Under the pieces are notes generated by a model. It was not told where the DNA came from and ran no database searches. It saw nothing but the letters and a program-made list of their open reading frames with translations. The translations under genes were made by a program, and so were the position numbers. DNA of 64,000 nt from Tetrahymena elliotti 4EA. Taxonomy: Eukaryota > Ciliophora > Oligohymenophorea > Hymenostomatida > Tetrahymenidae. Position 1 is the first letter of the stretch. Every line of letters starts with the position of its first letter. Positions 38,801 through 50,792 of the stretch are shown here, in pieces. The stretch lies in NCBI GenBank assembly GCA_000231825.2, contig JH720303.1, forward strand, positions 706,574-770,573. Direction: 5' to 3'.

Positions 38801-39162
38801 TTCAATAATAGTAACCGCTAAAGCATTAATCTGAATTCAAACCTTCAAATTTATTTAAGTAAGAAATGAATTCAATTCCATCAAGTAACAGTAATTCAGC
38901 CTAAGAAGCTAATAAGACTGGATAAGCTGTGTAGGCAGCTTAGAATTAATAAGCAGTATAACCAGCCTAGAATACTTAAACTGCACAAAGCTAGTAAACA
39001 GCCTAAAATCCAAACTAACCTATCCCTTAATTTGCAAATCAATAAGTTCCAATTTAAGTATAATAGTAAAAACCAAACTATGCCTTACCATAGAATAAAG
39101 TAAATTCTAAACTATTTGGTTCAAATCAAAGCTATGCTTTAAACAATAACAAAAATTTGTGA
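35834..39162 (+). CDS. Coiled-coil protein with conserved-looking C-terminal domain
   Basis: Two exons, 35834-36306 and 36462-39162, total 3,174 nt and 1,057 residues. Residues 1-155 are helical and coiled (MDTLPKELKKVMQ..., VYDLEKQKEKLTQV). A second helical region runs to about residue 360. A very charged Glu/Lys/Gln-rich disordered stretch follows at about 400-640. Then a compact, hydrophobic, probably helical domain spans about 645-815 (AIFLIFLECFRQ, KKDILQLIKFMPLSFAIYRL, FIWTQIDVWEALIFRCVKDE). The tail is Asn/Gln/Ser-rich with three NPLL motifs. I do not recognise the compact domain. Frame, splice phase and length are solid; role is unknown. Confidence 0.8.
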
Positions 39163-39331
39163 AAAGGTATTTAGAAAAGTGGAAAAACAAGAATGCGAAA
39201 GTAGAAGAAAAAAAGAAATATTTTATATTTTAACATAATAGTTTACAAAATGTATTTATATGTAGTTTAGTTAACTATCAAACAAATAAAATTAATATTT
39301 TTTTAATAGTTCGTGTCTTTTTTTATTTTTT

Positions 39332-42300
39332 TCAACTACAGTTAACAATGTCTAAAAATGACCTAAAAACTTACTATTCAAAAAGAGTTTATGCTTAAAT
39401 ATATACCTCTAAAATTAAAAAACTTACATCAAAATCTTTATCCCAGGAGCTTAAAAGATCCTCAATAAGCTTTTTGTTTTCAATAAAAGAAATAATTTCT
39501 TTTGACTTGATCACTTCTGATATTTTTGATAAAATATAATTCGATATTATATTTTCTTTTTGCTTTTTGTTCATGTTTTTCTCACTTGATGATGGCTTTT
39601 ATTAAGAATTACTTTTGTTAATATTTTCAATAAAAATATTATTAATAAATACCTTTATTTTTTGGAGAATTGAAAAGACATGAGTTAAAATCTCAATAAT
39701 TAGTTTAATTCCTTTATTATGGTATCCATCAACAGCAGCCTAGAAGACACATTTCAGAACATCATAAAGATGTTTTTAATAAAAAACTTTGACTTTTTCA
39801 TTATTCTTATTTATTTCCTTATAAAAAATAATTAGAATATGCAAATAATATTAAAAATTTACTTAGACTATTTAATTTAGTGATTCAAGACTAGAAATGA
39901 AAATTTCAGGATCAACACTATTAATTCCATAGATAATGAAATTCATTAACAATAAAGAATTGTTATTTATTTGAGTTATGATTTAATTTGAAATAACTTT
40001 TTTTTTAAAGAGTAAAATAGTCATTAATAATAAGTAAGATTTTTTAATTAATTACTTTAAGGATATTTTTATGATAGCATTTTAACAAGCTAATAACTCT
40101 TCAGTATGTGATTTTTAAATTAAGGATTACTTTATTGCTAAGCTAATATTCTTTCACACGATCCTAAAAATATAGATAAAATCTATGGAATATCATCATC
40201 TTTTTTTGCTATTAATATGCACTATTGAATCACTTAAATTGTTGAAAAATCTTTGAATTAATCTTCTAGATTTTAGAATTCTTATATAATATTTTTCGCT
40301 ACTAGTACTAACTCAGCTGCAGCTTATTCATATTACTCATTCTACATACTTTCTTTTTTTTAAAGAGATTACAGACAATTAGCAACAATCATCACAACTA
40401 GCTCTCTCAAAGCTACTAAAAGCTGGATAGTTTCTTAATCCAATTTTTATTTTTTCTAAGTTGGTTATATTTTAGAATCTAAAAATGTTTTCAATTTTCC
40501 AAGATCATCAAATTCTGTTTTTAAATTATAAAAATAAAATGTGAGTTTTTAAATAATAATTTTCTTACTCATTTACAAGAAGAATAAATCATATAGTTAT
40601 CCTGACGCCTCTGCAAGAATCTCTAAAATGAGCCTTATCTCCAGATAATTTTCTCTCACTAAAACAAGGTTATTATCCTTAAAGTACTTTTCTCCATCTT
40701 TAAAAGTAGGATGGATTAAAGCATTAAAGAAACCTTCTTATATTTCTCTATCCTCAGATTTGTTTTTAATAAGTAAAATCAAAGCATTATAGAATTTACA
40801 CTTGCTGAATAAATTCAATGGTTTTGTTATAAATTTAGATTTATTTATGAAAGACTTGAATTTTATTTCACCATTTTTCATTTCAGTCATAAAAAAATCA
40901 TTAAATTTTTCACAAAAAATGTGAAAATAGTAAACTGCAATGTCCTATTAATTTAAAACATTTAAATAAATTCTCAAAATTATTTTAGAATTAATTAATT
41001 ACTTAAATTGCCTTTTGATCATCAAAAAAAAAATCAGTTATTTTTTAAACCAAAGTCTCAAGAACATTTTTATTGTTACTTAAAAAATTTCCAAATCTGC
41101 TTGTCACATGAAACAAACTATTAATTAACATTGTTTTAGCTACCTTATTCCTTCTTGTTTCTATCAAATTCAAATAGCTCTATTTTTTCATGAAAGCTTA
41201 TTTAGTTTTTATTATTTTATTTTAATTTTTACTTTTATTGTTGAAAGACAGAATTGTTTTTCTTTTATAGGATCTAGTGCACCTATTACTGCTCCTAATG
41301 CATACTAAAAGCTTTCAATATTACTTAGATTCCATTCTGATCCATCTATCTTTTTTTAAAATAAATTCTATTGAGTAAAAGAATTTGACAAAATTTTTAC
41401 CATTTTTTCAAATTTTTAGATAAATATTTCATGAACGTGCTCATATTTTAAGTTTATGATCAGATGTAAAAGAGACTTTTTTAATTCATACAAAGTTTCA
41501 TCATTTGAAATTTAAAATTCTGCAATAGCCTCTCCTTTTTCATTAATTTCAACACGACAAGAATCTGGTCTACTGAAATAAGATACTAAATGATAAGCAA
41601 GATCAATAAGAGTTTCTTATAGATAGGTTAAAATCTCAACTTTATCATAAGTTGTGTCCTTAATTTGAGTTAAAAATTGAATCCAAAAATCTATGTTTTG
41701 TAATTAAAGATCTTCTAAAACTGTAAATTTTTGTAGATAGTTGAGACATACTCCAATTATATTTCTAAACTATTTATCTGAGTTGAAGTAGTCTACAATA
41801 TTAAGGGCAGGAATAGATAAAGCATTTGAAGCGTAAGCTAGAATCGTTTAATTTATAGATACAATCATTTTTATAAAATTTTATTCTTGATCTGGGTATT
41901 CTTTTTGGATAATACTTTATTCTTTTAAAACATCTATATCATAAGGTACTACATTTTATATTTCTTTGATTATTTCTTCTAAGATATTATATTTTTTAAC
42001 ATTAGAGGGTTCTTTAAAAAAAACTTCTAAACAATTCAAAACATAATCTCTGAAAACAGATTCTTTTAACAACCCTAAAAAGAAACTTGCTCTTTCTGTT
42101 GCGAATGTAGATTTTGTTAAAGTACAGTAAAGATATATGGTCTGTAGAGCTGTTTGACATAAATCCTTCTTGACTTAATCTTTATTTTCGTTGTATCTAT
42201 CCAAAACAAAAAAAGATAATTATAGAATACTGTCTTTCAAATTGATAATTTCTGAAATAATTATGTCAGTTGGTTATGATAAAGCCTCAGCCTCTTTACT

Positions 42301-43142
42301 TTCAAAATCTTCTCTTTATTTTTTGATAAAATATAAAAAAAATTAAAGGTTATTTTAAATAGTAAAAAAATCTAAATATTTATTGACATAAATAAAAATA
42401 TTAAAATTGAATAAAGATAAAATTTAATTACATCAAATAAACTAGAAATCTCATGAATGATTCACAAAATATTTGATTTTCTAATGATTTCTTTAGCATT
42501 TATGGCATAAAGTTATGCAATTAATTTCCTAATTTAGTGATTTCTAATAATACTGCAGAAAAAGCTTTTATTATATCTTCCTTTTCTTTATCTAACTCCC
42601 CTTTGTAATTTAAAATTTCTCTCTCCAGAACGGTAGTTATTTACTTAGTATTTTCTGATATTTCATCATTTGATAAATTGATCCAATTCAGCTTATATTT
42701 AAAAGAATTTATTTATTTTATTGACTAAATGTATTTAAATTTGCAAAGATTATCAACAAATAACTCACAAAACTTAATGCTTATAATTTTTATCTTTTCA
42801 TAAAAAATAGAATTATTTATTACTTTTATTTGAGACTTCAAAACAGAGAGACTTAAAATTTTAGTCTAAAAAGACTTTGAGAATTACATGATTTAAGAAA
42901 TATGGGGTTAAATATCAACATATTTCAATTCATCCCACACTTAAATAGCATCTAGATCCTTTTAATAAGCAAAAAATGAAAATATCAAATATATGATTTA
43001 TTCAAAATCAAAATATCACCTTTTATATATTAGAACATAATATATCTAATTTAGTTGTAACATCTTACTCATTTAATATTTTTTTGGCTTTGATCATCTT
43101 GATAACTTCATGATCTTGTATATTATTCTTTTCTTCTTTCAT
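39332..43142 (-). CDS. Exportin-1 (CRM1)-like HEAT-repeat protein
   Basis: Multi-exon minus-strand gene, roughly 1,050-1,150 residues. The start MKEEKNNIQDHEVIKMI at 43142 and the last exon (stop 39334-39332) are tentative, and internal splice sites were not all resolved. Evidence for exportin-1: an N-terminal segment like the importin-beta N domain (VDIQPHISQIMQFSKSFQTK, then ILSLSVLKSQIKVI). Later come ASFFLGLLKESVFRDYVLNC, SRPDSCRVEINEKGEAIAEF, DGSEWNLSNIESFQYALGAV followed by IGALDPIKEKQF, and KTMLINSLFHVTSRFGNFLS. These line up in order with CRM1 repeats, where the wild-type reads similar to EW...LN.LCWAIGSISG. It should export leucine-rich NES cargo with Ran-GTP, but the divergence is large, so a paralogue with altered cargo is possible. 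A CRM1 cargo-groove cysteine could not be checked. Confidence 0.72.
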
Positions 43143-43754
43143 AATTAAAGAATTAATGGTTTTGTGTTTCAGATATTATTGATCAGATCTTTTTTAGAAA
43201 ATATTAATATTTTTATTAATTGAAAATAATATACTAAGCGGAATAATTAATATTTAAATGTTAGTAGTATATGATTAATCTTAAAAAATAATTAACCTTC
43301 AAAATTTATTTCAATAAAATCATTTATTTATAATTTGGTTAAAAAATTATTATTGACATCTTACTCTTAATTTTTATCTTTAGGAAGAGAAATTTTAGAA
43401 TAAAAATCTAATTCAAAAAGAGCATTTTCAAATAATTTGTTTGATAGAAAATAATGTTTACATATTTATGAGAGAAACTAAGTAATAAAAAATTGTATTT
43501 ATCATGTAGGATGTCTATTAGAAAAATAAAATTAAGACCTGAGTAAAAAATTTTTGGCGAATATTAAAAATTTTGACAGGAATGTTAATAAAAATAAATA
43601 GCAAAATTTAACAGTCATTTTTATAATACGCGGTAAATATTTTCTAAATTTTCAATAGAAGAATCTTTTAGTTTATGAAAATTAGAGTCTCATCAGAATT
43701 TTGTAAAAATAATTTAGAAAATAAATCTAAAAATAATTAAAGCAAATTAAAGAA
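43143..43754. other. Divergent intergenic region
   Basis: About 0.6 kb between the divergent exportin-like gene and the GxNxF-motif gene; both promoters must lie here. AT-rich, no motif recognised. Confidence 0.5.
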
Positions 43755-44821
43755 ATGGAAATCGAAGCTGAATCATCAAGCTGTATAGCATTTAATCATT
43801 AAACTAAGCCACTTAATCCCTAAGACTACTATTCAAACCATACTGTTACATTTGGACAAGATATGTCGAAATTTAAACAATACCATACTCCTTTTAACAC
43901 TTATCTCAAGTAAAATAACATTAGCGTTAATAATTAATAACCTCAATAAAGGAATAACATTAATTAATCTATAAACAATATCTAATAAAATTTACCCTTC
44001 TAAATGAACGTCTCGAACCCTACAGGAGTAAATATATTTTAATAATAAAATAATAATGCTGGAATGTAATACCCTAATTAATAGTAAACATAGATTGGAA
44101 TAAATATATTTGCTTAGAATAATGCTTAAAATTAAGGAGTTAACATATTTTCAAGTAAATTTTTTGTTTTGATTTAAAGCTTTGAAAATTTTAATTGATA
44201 AAATCTATTTTATTTTTTGAAAAGATGAAAAATATTTAATTTTTATAATTTCTTACTGAGTCATAAATATTAAATTAAATTTGTCTTAATATTATTTTCA
44301 ACTAATTGTTCTAATAATCTAAACATATAAAATAGGTTAATAAAGTTTGTCTTCTCAGACAAGTAGTTAAAGTGGATTTAATGTATTTTCAAATATTCCT
44401 TAGTAATAGCCTCAAAATCCCTTTTAAAGAAATGGGGTTTCTTTAAATTAACTAGCAAACAGTCTTTTCCCTTAAATAGAAGTTAATTATGAAAGTTTAA
44501 TCTAAACTGTGGCAGAGTAAAATGAAGAAGGAGATGGTGAATATGATCCTACCGAAAATGATGAAGATGGTGATGAATAAGACTTTGAAGAGAAAGGCTA
44601 AAAAGAAGGGGAGGATGATGACGATTCAAGTGGAACTAGTTGTGAAGATATTGATTAGAGTGAATTAAATGATTGTAAATATATTTTATAATTAAATATA
44701 TTTTTGATAGAGTTATTTTCATTCAAATATATTAATTTTTTTTAATTTAAAAGGTATAAATGAAGTTGAGGATCAAAGTTTTAATTTATAAGAATACCTT
44801 CGTATGAGAGATCAACTTTGA
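43755..44821 (+). CDS. Asn/Gln-rich protein with GxNxF motifs and acidic tail
   Basis: Three exons, 43755-44154, 44336-44674 and 44754-44821, total 807 nt and 268 residues. The N-terminal half is Asn/Gln-rich and carries four evenly spaced motifs: GVNIF, GINIF, GVNIFS and GFNVFS, plus VTFGQ near residue 35. After a short linker the protein becomes strongly acidic (about residues 190-255, with repeated Glu/Asp). It ends with LQEYLRMRDQL. Spaced hydrophobic-Phe motifs in an Asn/Gln matrix recall FG-type nucleoporins or low-complexity scaffolds, but these are not canonical FG, GLFG or FxFG repeats. The exon 1-2 splice falls directly in the third motif and restores it. Function unknown. Confidence 0.75.
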
Positions 44822-45293
44822 TAAAAATTCCGTTTATGAAAAATTAAAAAATTTTTACTAATTTCTGAGTTTATATCATTAAAAAAATAATATACTCTAA
44901 AATTTCTAATATAATTAATGATTTTATATTTCATATTTTAAAATAATCTATTCAATTTTATATTTTACCAATACTGTTGTTCATATCTAATTTATATCAT
45001 TTTGTTGTGTTATTATCATTTTATGATTTAAATATATCAAATTACTAAAACCTTCCTTTTTAAATAATGATTTATAAAGTATTTTTATGAAATTTCAGAT
45101 CATTATTTTAGAATCTAAGCTAGAAGAAAAAATTGAAAGTTGTTTCTATGCAATCGTTTTATGAGTAACTAATTTGGGGGATATAGTTGTTAAAAATGAA
45201 ATTTCAATCAAAGGGTATTTTTACTATTATCTTATTCAAATAGATTTGTTTATTAATTTTTAATGATTAATTGAATGTTTGATAAATAAATGA
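44822..45293. other. Intergenic, AT-rich
   Basis: About 470 bp between two plus-strand genes; contains the upstream gene's 3' UTR and the next promoter. No structure recognised. Confidence 0.5.
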
Positions 45294-47517
45294 ATGCAAA
45301 CAAACAAGCAAATATTCAAATTTAAAAACATAAGAAAATCAAAGCAAAATAATTTAACAATTATTAACTAAATTATAAATATTAATAACTTTAAAGATTA
45401 TTGCCAAATAATTCACCAACAGATAAACTTAAAAAACATTTGTTTCTTATCTTTACATAAGCAAGATTTATCTTAAATTATCAAGCATATTTCATAAAAT
45501 ATAATCCATTAAAATGATAGTAAAATATTTTTAAAGATTTCACAATAAGCTCAATCAATTCAATTTTTGTAAAAATTACAGGACATTATTAATTAAGATC
45601 AAACACACCCCTTCAAGCGCAGAATTTAAAATGAAGTCAAAAAGTATTCTAATATCAATGTAATTATGCAGAGATTAGAAGCTTAGGGATACCTTGATGA
45701 GCTTTTCAATTTATTGACAAAAATTAAAGATTGCGAAGACAAATTTACAATTAGTGGTATTTTTTAGTCATTATTGAATAAATTCTACCAAAATTATGTT
45801 ATGAATGAAAGGGATGATTAAATTTTTTTTTTAAAAACGATAAGAACTTAAAAAAATTCAGTCATAAAGAAATGAAAATGATTAACAATTTGACTTCAAT
45901 GAACAATACAATAACAATTGCTAGATTTTTACTCAAAATCTTTAGTTAATTATTTAACTCATAGGTAAATTATATTTTAGTTAATTCATTATATTTTTAT
46001 TTTTATAAGGAGGCTTAATTGATTATTTAATATCCAATTTAAGAAAATTTGATTTATCAGTTAAAGAATATCTCTAATAATCTCAATATTGAAATCAAAA
46101 TACTTCTTTTAAAAAAAAAATTAAGTTCATGATGTTTGGTAAAAGAAATCTCAATATAGTATTGTCAACTCTCCTATGAGAAACAAAAGCTCACATAAAA
46201 AGGAAAATATAAAAAATTCCATGATTTTACAAAATATTCCTGCAATTAATATGTTTAATCCAGGATCAAGCATAAATATTGATAACAATTAACAAATCAC
46301 TCAGCCTAATACACAAAGAATACTAACCCAAACAGATATGAATTCTTCTCAAATATTAGTTAATACATCTTAAGTATTTAGCAATAATAATACTAGTGCT
46401 AGCAATGATGTATTTAATTTAATTATTATTTTTAATTTTTAGTTAATTAACATTTAATGACAAAATAAAAAGAAAAAATTATAAATTTCATAGCTTCAGA
46501 CAAGCTAATACTTAAAAAAGAGTGCTGTAATTGAGAAAGATAGACATACACCAAGCTTCAATAACAAATAATAAATATATTTCTAATAGCACTAAGGTGC
46601 AACACTAAGAGATTCTCAAAAAGTTAAATTTAATGAAACTGAAAATAATTAATTAAATAATTCAAATTAGAAAATTCAGACTTAAAATTTGTCTAAATAG
46701 CTCACATCTCAATCTAGCTTGAGTAATTTGATAACTTCTTCATCACAATAAAAATTGGCTGATACGATTGGATAATAATAGTAAACATAAACTCTTACTT
46801 ATAGTTCATCCTATTAGAACTTAAATAATAGCAAAAGCAATTTAAATAGCTCTTTCAATCATAATAATAGTAATAGATAATCTTCTTTACTAAGACCTAC
46901 TAGCAGTAGCAATATAAATTAAATTTCGAGCTCTCTAAACCAAAGCAGTTAATATTTAAATACCGCAACTAATAACATCATTTAAAATACAAACCAAGGT
47001 TAAAAATCATATTTGCAATCTCATCCACCACTTCCTCATACTTCTTCTTCAACAAGCTTTACTCATAATAATAGAGCCTAAATAAATTAAAATTCTATTT
47101 CTTCTCATCTAAATAACTCTATTTTAAGAGAAGACAAAAGAAATAATGCTAACACAACAATAGATTCAGCTAGAGATTCAATGAAAAGATAAAATACTAG
47201 TTCATCAATTTTAAAACCTCATTATTTTAGCAACGCAGATTACAGCAAGTGTAACACCTAAAGTAATTTGCCTTTATAGAATTAGTTTCATTTTATGTTT
47301 TAATTCGAATTTAATTTCAATAATAAAAGGGTCTTTATCATCATACAATAATAGTCGAGAAATAAATTAATAAATGTAAACTTCAAGAGACATAAACTCA
47401 TCGACTCTTTCTTCAAGCATTCAAATAACAAATGAAATTAAAAGCAAAGAAAATTTTAGGCCTTAGACACAGCCTTAAAATGAACTTACTAACAGATTAA
47501 ATACTTACTTAAATTGA
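45294..47517 (+). pseudogene. Ser/Asn/Gln-rich protein gene with two apparent frameshifts
   Basis: Protein-like reading starts at ATG 45294. It continues through IIKHISQNIIHQNDSKIFL, EVKKYSNINVIMQRLEAQGY and LDELFNLLTKIKDCEDKF to a run of ten T at 45823-45832. There the frame must shift by +1 to continue as LKKFSHKEMKMINNLTSMNN. An intron (45965 to about 46010) follows. At a run of ten A (46111-46120) a shift of -1 is needed to continue as QYSIVNSPMRNKSS. Downstream, spliced Ser/Asn/Gln-rich exons run to TGA at 47515-47517, ending NELTNRLNTYLN. Both shifts occur exactly at 10-nt homopolymers and cancel, so sequence errors are as likely as a broken gene or programmed frameshifting. No domain recognised. 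Labelled pseudogene only because the frame as given is interrupted. Confidence 0.5.
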
Positions 47518-47989
47518 TGTTTATTGAAAATTGTTATTTTTATTAAATTTGCAACTTACTCATAATAAATTTTAATTAACATACATAAAAATTATTCTAA
47601 ATTCGAATGGATAAAAAATCAAATTTCAATTTTTTCTTTGTATCATAAAAAATTATAAAACTTATTTTTTTTTGTTTATTTTTAGACTTATCTCTCGAAA
47701 TAAAGGTTTCTATTCTAAAAGATTTGTATTTTGGATTTTGTGATTATAATAAAATTTAGAATTATTTTTGAAACAATCCAAGGCTTCTTTCTATTTTAAT
47801 AAGAATATCCACAAGTTATTTTTCACTTAATATTGATTTTTATTTTTTATTAAATTATAACTCTGTAATATTAAAAACATTCTACATTTATTTTATAAAA
47901 AATAAACAGAAAATAATTAATTATTGTAGATAAATATCTAAAAAAAGTCATTACTAATCTTTTAAACAAACAAACTACTAATATAAAAA
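47518..47989. other. Intergenic, AT-rich
   Basis: About 470 bp upstream of the EMAP-like gene, between two plus-strand genes. AT-rich; nothing recognised beyond an expected promoter. Confidence 0.5.
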
Positions 47990-50792
47990 ATGGGTTGTGG
48001 ATCAAGTACAGGAACAAATTAGGTTAGAGAACCAGAAGCTCACGATGGAGGAGAAATGGATGAAGACCTTGAATTAGAATTCGAAAAAACAAAATTAGAT
48101 AAGGCTGGAAATCCAATCAATAAATATGATACAAAAGATCAAAAACCTGAAGAGGTATTTACCATAATATATTAAAATAAAACTCTTAGAATAGGATCAA
48201 TATCATTGCATTTTTTCTATTCAAAAAATAAATGAAGCAATATTTCAATTATTTCATTGGCTATCTTCATATTCTAAAATAACATCATTTGTTTATTAAC
48301 AAAAATTATTTCAAAAAAATAAAAAAGGATGCAGGACTTTTTGAATTAGAAGAAAAGGCTGAGGGAGAATAGTTTATGGCTGTAAAACCATGGATTGGGG
48401 CTCTTAAAGCACCCTCTAACCGTAAAAACCTTTTTCTGCAGTTAAATGTATTAAAAAAATTTTTTTTTTGTTAGCTCCTCCAATTGACCCCTCTCCACCA
48501 ACTAAATAGCTTTAGTTAGAATACATAAATGGTTATAGAGCTGAAGATTCAAGATCTAACTTGTATATAGTTTATAATTTTCATATAAAATTATGTTTAT
48601 TGGATTACGTTTTAATCATATAGGTACTATACTTCCCGATAGGGTAAGATAGTTTTCTTTTCAGCTGCAGTAGGTATAGTCATGGATATAAATACAAATA
48701 AGTAGGAGTTTTTCGGAGCTGGTTAGGTTGGATAAGTTGATGGTCATAACGATGATATTGAATGTCTCGATATCTGTCCTCAGCGTAAACTTGTTGCTAC
48801 TGGATAAAGAGGTCCTAATCCTCTCGTTTTGGTCTGGGATTCCTAATCTATGTAAATTATAGCTAGATTTTAACTTGGAAGGGGAAACAGAGCTGCAAAA
48901 TGCATTAAATTTTCAAGGGATGGTTCCTAATTATTTGTCACTGATGAGCACAATGATCACAATGTCCATTTATTAGACATTGCTAGTCAGTAGAGGGTAG
49001 CTGTAAATAAAACAGGTGGTGATCCAATTATGGATATTGATAGTAGTAGTGGAACCTATTCATGTGCTGTTGCAGGAAAAAGAGGTTTGATCTTTTTCGA
49101 AACAGGTTAAGGATACATTAATCCATCAAAAGGTCTTTATGGAACAACAGAAAGAGTTGATGTAATAAATAAACTAAATAATCATTAAAAAATTAATATA
49201 TTTAATATAAAATAGATGCTTTCTATCAAATTTTTTGATGATGGTAATAGATGTATTTCTGGAGCTATTAATGGTTCTATTTATATTTGGAATGGAAAAC
49301 AAGCAACTAAAACTATACGTGCCCACTAAGGTGCTATTCATATTATTAATATTGTATCTGACATGATATTCACAAGTGGCGCTAAGGATAAAAAGTTAAA
49401 AGTATTTGATGCCTAAACACTCACTACAAAATAAGAATACGATCTTCCAAACTATGCAAAAGCTATTGACTACCAAAATGATTAAATCCTAGTTGGAACC
49501 AGAAGCGGTATATCTAAACATTTAGATAAATAAATATTTATCATTATTCTAAATTAAAAAAGGATAAATTCTTCAAGTCAGCTAATAAGGTACCAGAACT
49601 TTAATGAATGGCCACTATACCGGTGAAACTTGGGGATTAGATATTGATGAAAAGACTGGAAAAGTAAACAAAACTAATAAATTCTTTTTATACTAATATT
49701 TCTTAAAAATTAGATTGTAACTACTGGTGATGATAATAAAATTATAGTTTTTGACACTCATAAAAATGTTGCTGTAGGTGAAGGCATTGTTAATCCCTAA
49801 GCAGGATAAAAGACTAAAATAGGTACATTCCTTATAAATTTTAAATTAATTATTTTTTTAATCTTGTCATTTTTAAATAGGTGGAGCTTCAACTCTATCA
49901 CTTTTCCCTCCAAACTAATGTTCTAGAGCTATTGCCATTAATCAACATAACGGTCATGTCGCTATTGCATCAAACTATGGAGATCTATCAGTTAGAAGTA
50001 GTGTTGACAATATTAATGACAAAGTAATAAATTAAAAATCATAAATAAATTTCTTTATATTGTCTCAAATAAAATTTTAAGAATAAATTTATTTATTTTT
50101 GCAGTTGTAGTTTTTATTAATAAATGTTTTTAATTAAAAAAGTTATTTGAAGAAAGAATATCTAATGAATGGATTGAAGTTTTGTCTTATAGTCCAAATG
50201 GCTAATTCCTTGCTGTAGGATCTCATGATAATAATATTTATATTTTAGATGTCAATAATAACTATACAAAGATCGCTGTTTGTAAAGCACATCAATCTTT
50301 TATTACATCATTGGATTGGTCAAGAGATGGCTAATTTATTCAATCTAACTGTGGTGCTTATGAGTATCTATTCTTTAATGCTATGGATGGTTCGTAATTG
50401 AAAGGTAATAACAAAAATTTTTTAATATTCTAGCTTTCAATTTATTTTTTTAAATTAATTAAATAGCTGGTGCCTCCTAACTTAGAGATGAAAAATGGTA
50501 TACATTTACTTGTAAACTTGGATGGCCAGTATAAGGTGTTTTCCCTCCCTGTACTGATGGTTCTCATGTTAATGGTGTTGCAAGAAGCCATGATGAAACA
50601 GTCTTCTCTACTGCTGATGATTGGGGTTTTGTCAATTTATATAGAAATCCTTGCTTAAAGTAACACAAATGTGTTAGTTATAGAGCTCATTCTTCTCATG
50701 TTGTTAGAGTTAAGTTTGATAAAAACGACAAATATTTGTATTCCGTTGGTGGATATGATAAATGTTTAATGAAGTGGAAAGTTATCAATTGA
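47990..50792 (+). CDS. EMAP-like (EML) WD40-repeat protein, probably ciliary
   Basis: Ten exons with phase-consistent junctions: 47990-48154, 48328-48421, 48475-48562, 48624-49161, 49216-49507, 49563-49663, 49714-49822, 49881-50023, 50143-50404 and 50467-50792. They total 2,118 nt and 705 residues. It begins MGCGSS, a classical N-myristoylation and palmitoylation context. An acidic linker precedes AVKPWIGALKAPSNPPP and a HELP-type motif (EYINGYRAEDSRSNL). Tandem WD40 blades follow, for example ECLDICPQRKLVATGQRG, NDHNVHLLDIA and LMNGHYTGETWGLDI. The signature closing segment is GASQLRDEKWYTFTCKLGWP, then GVFPPCTDG and HSSHVVRVKFDKNDKYLYS. EMAP-like proteins bind microtubules with a tandem beta-propeller, and several are axonemal. 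The lipid-anchor start is not typical of animal EMLs and suggests ciliary-membrane or cortical placement (inference). Confidence 0.92.
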
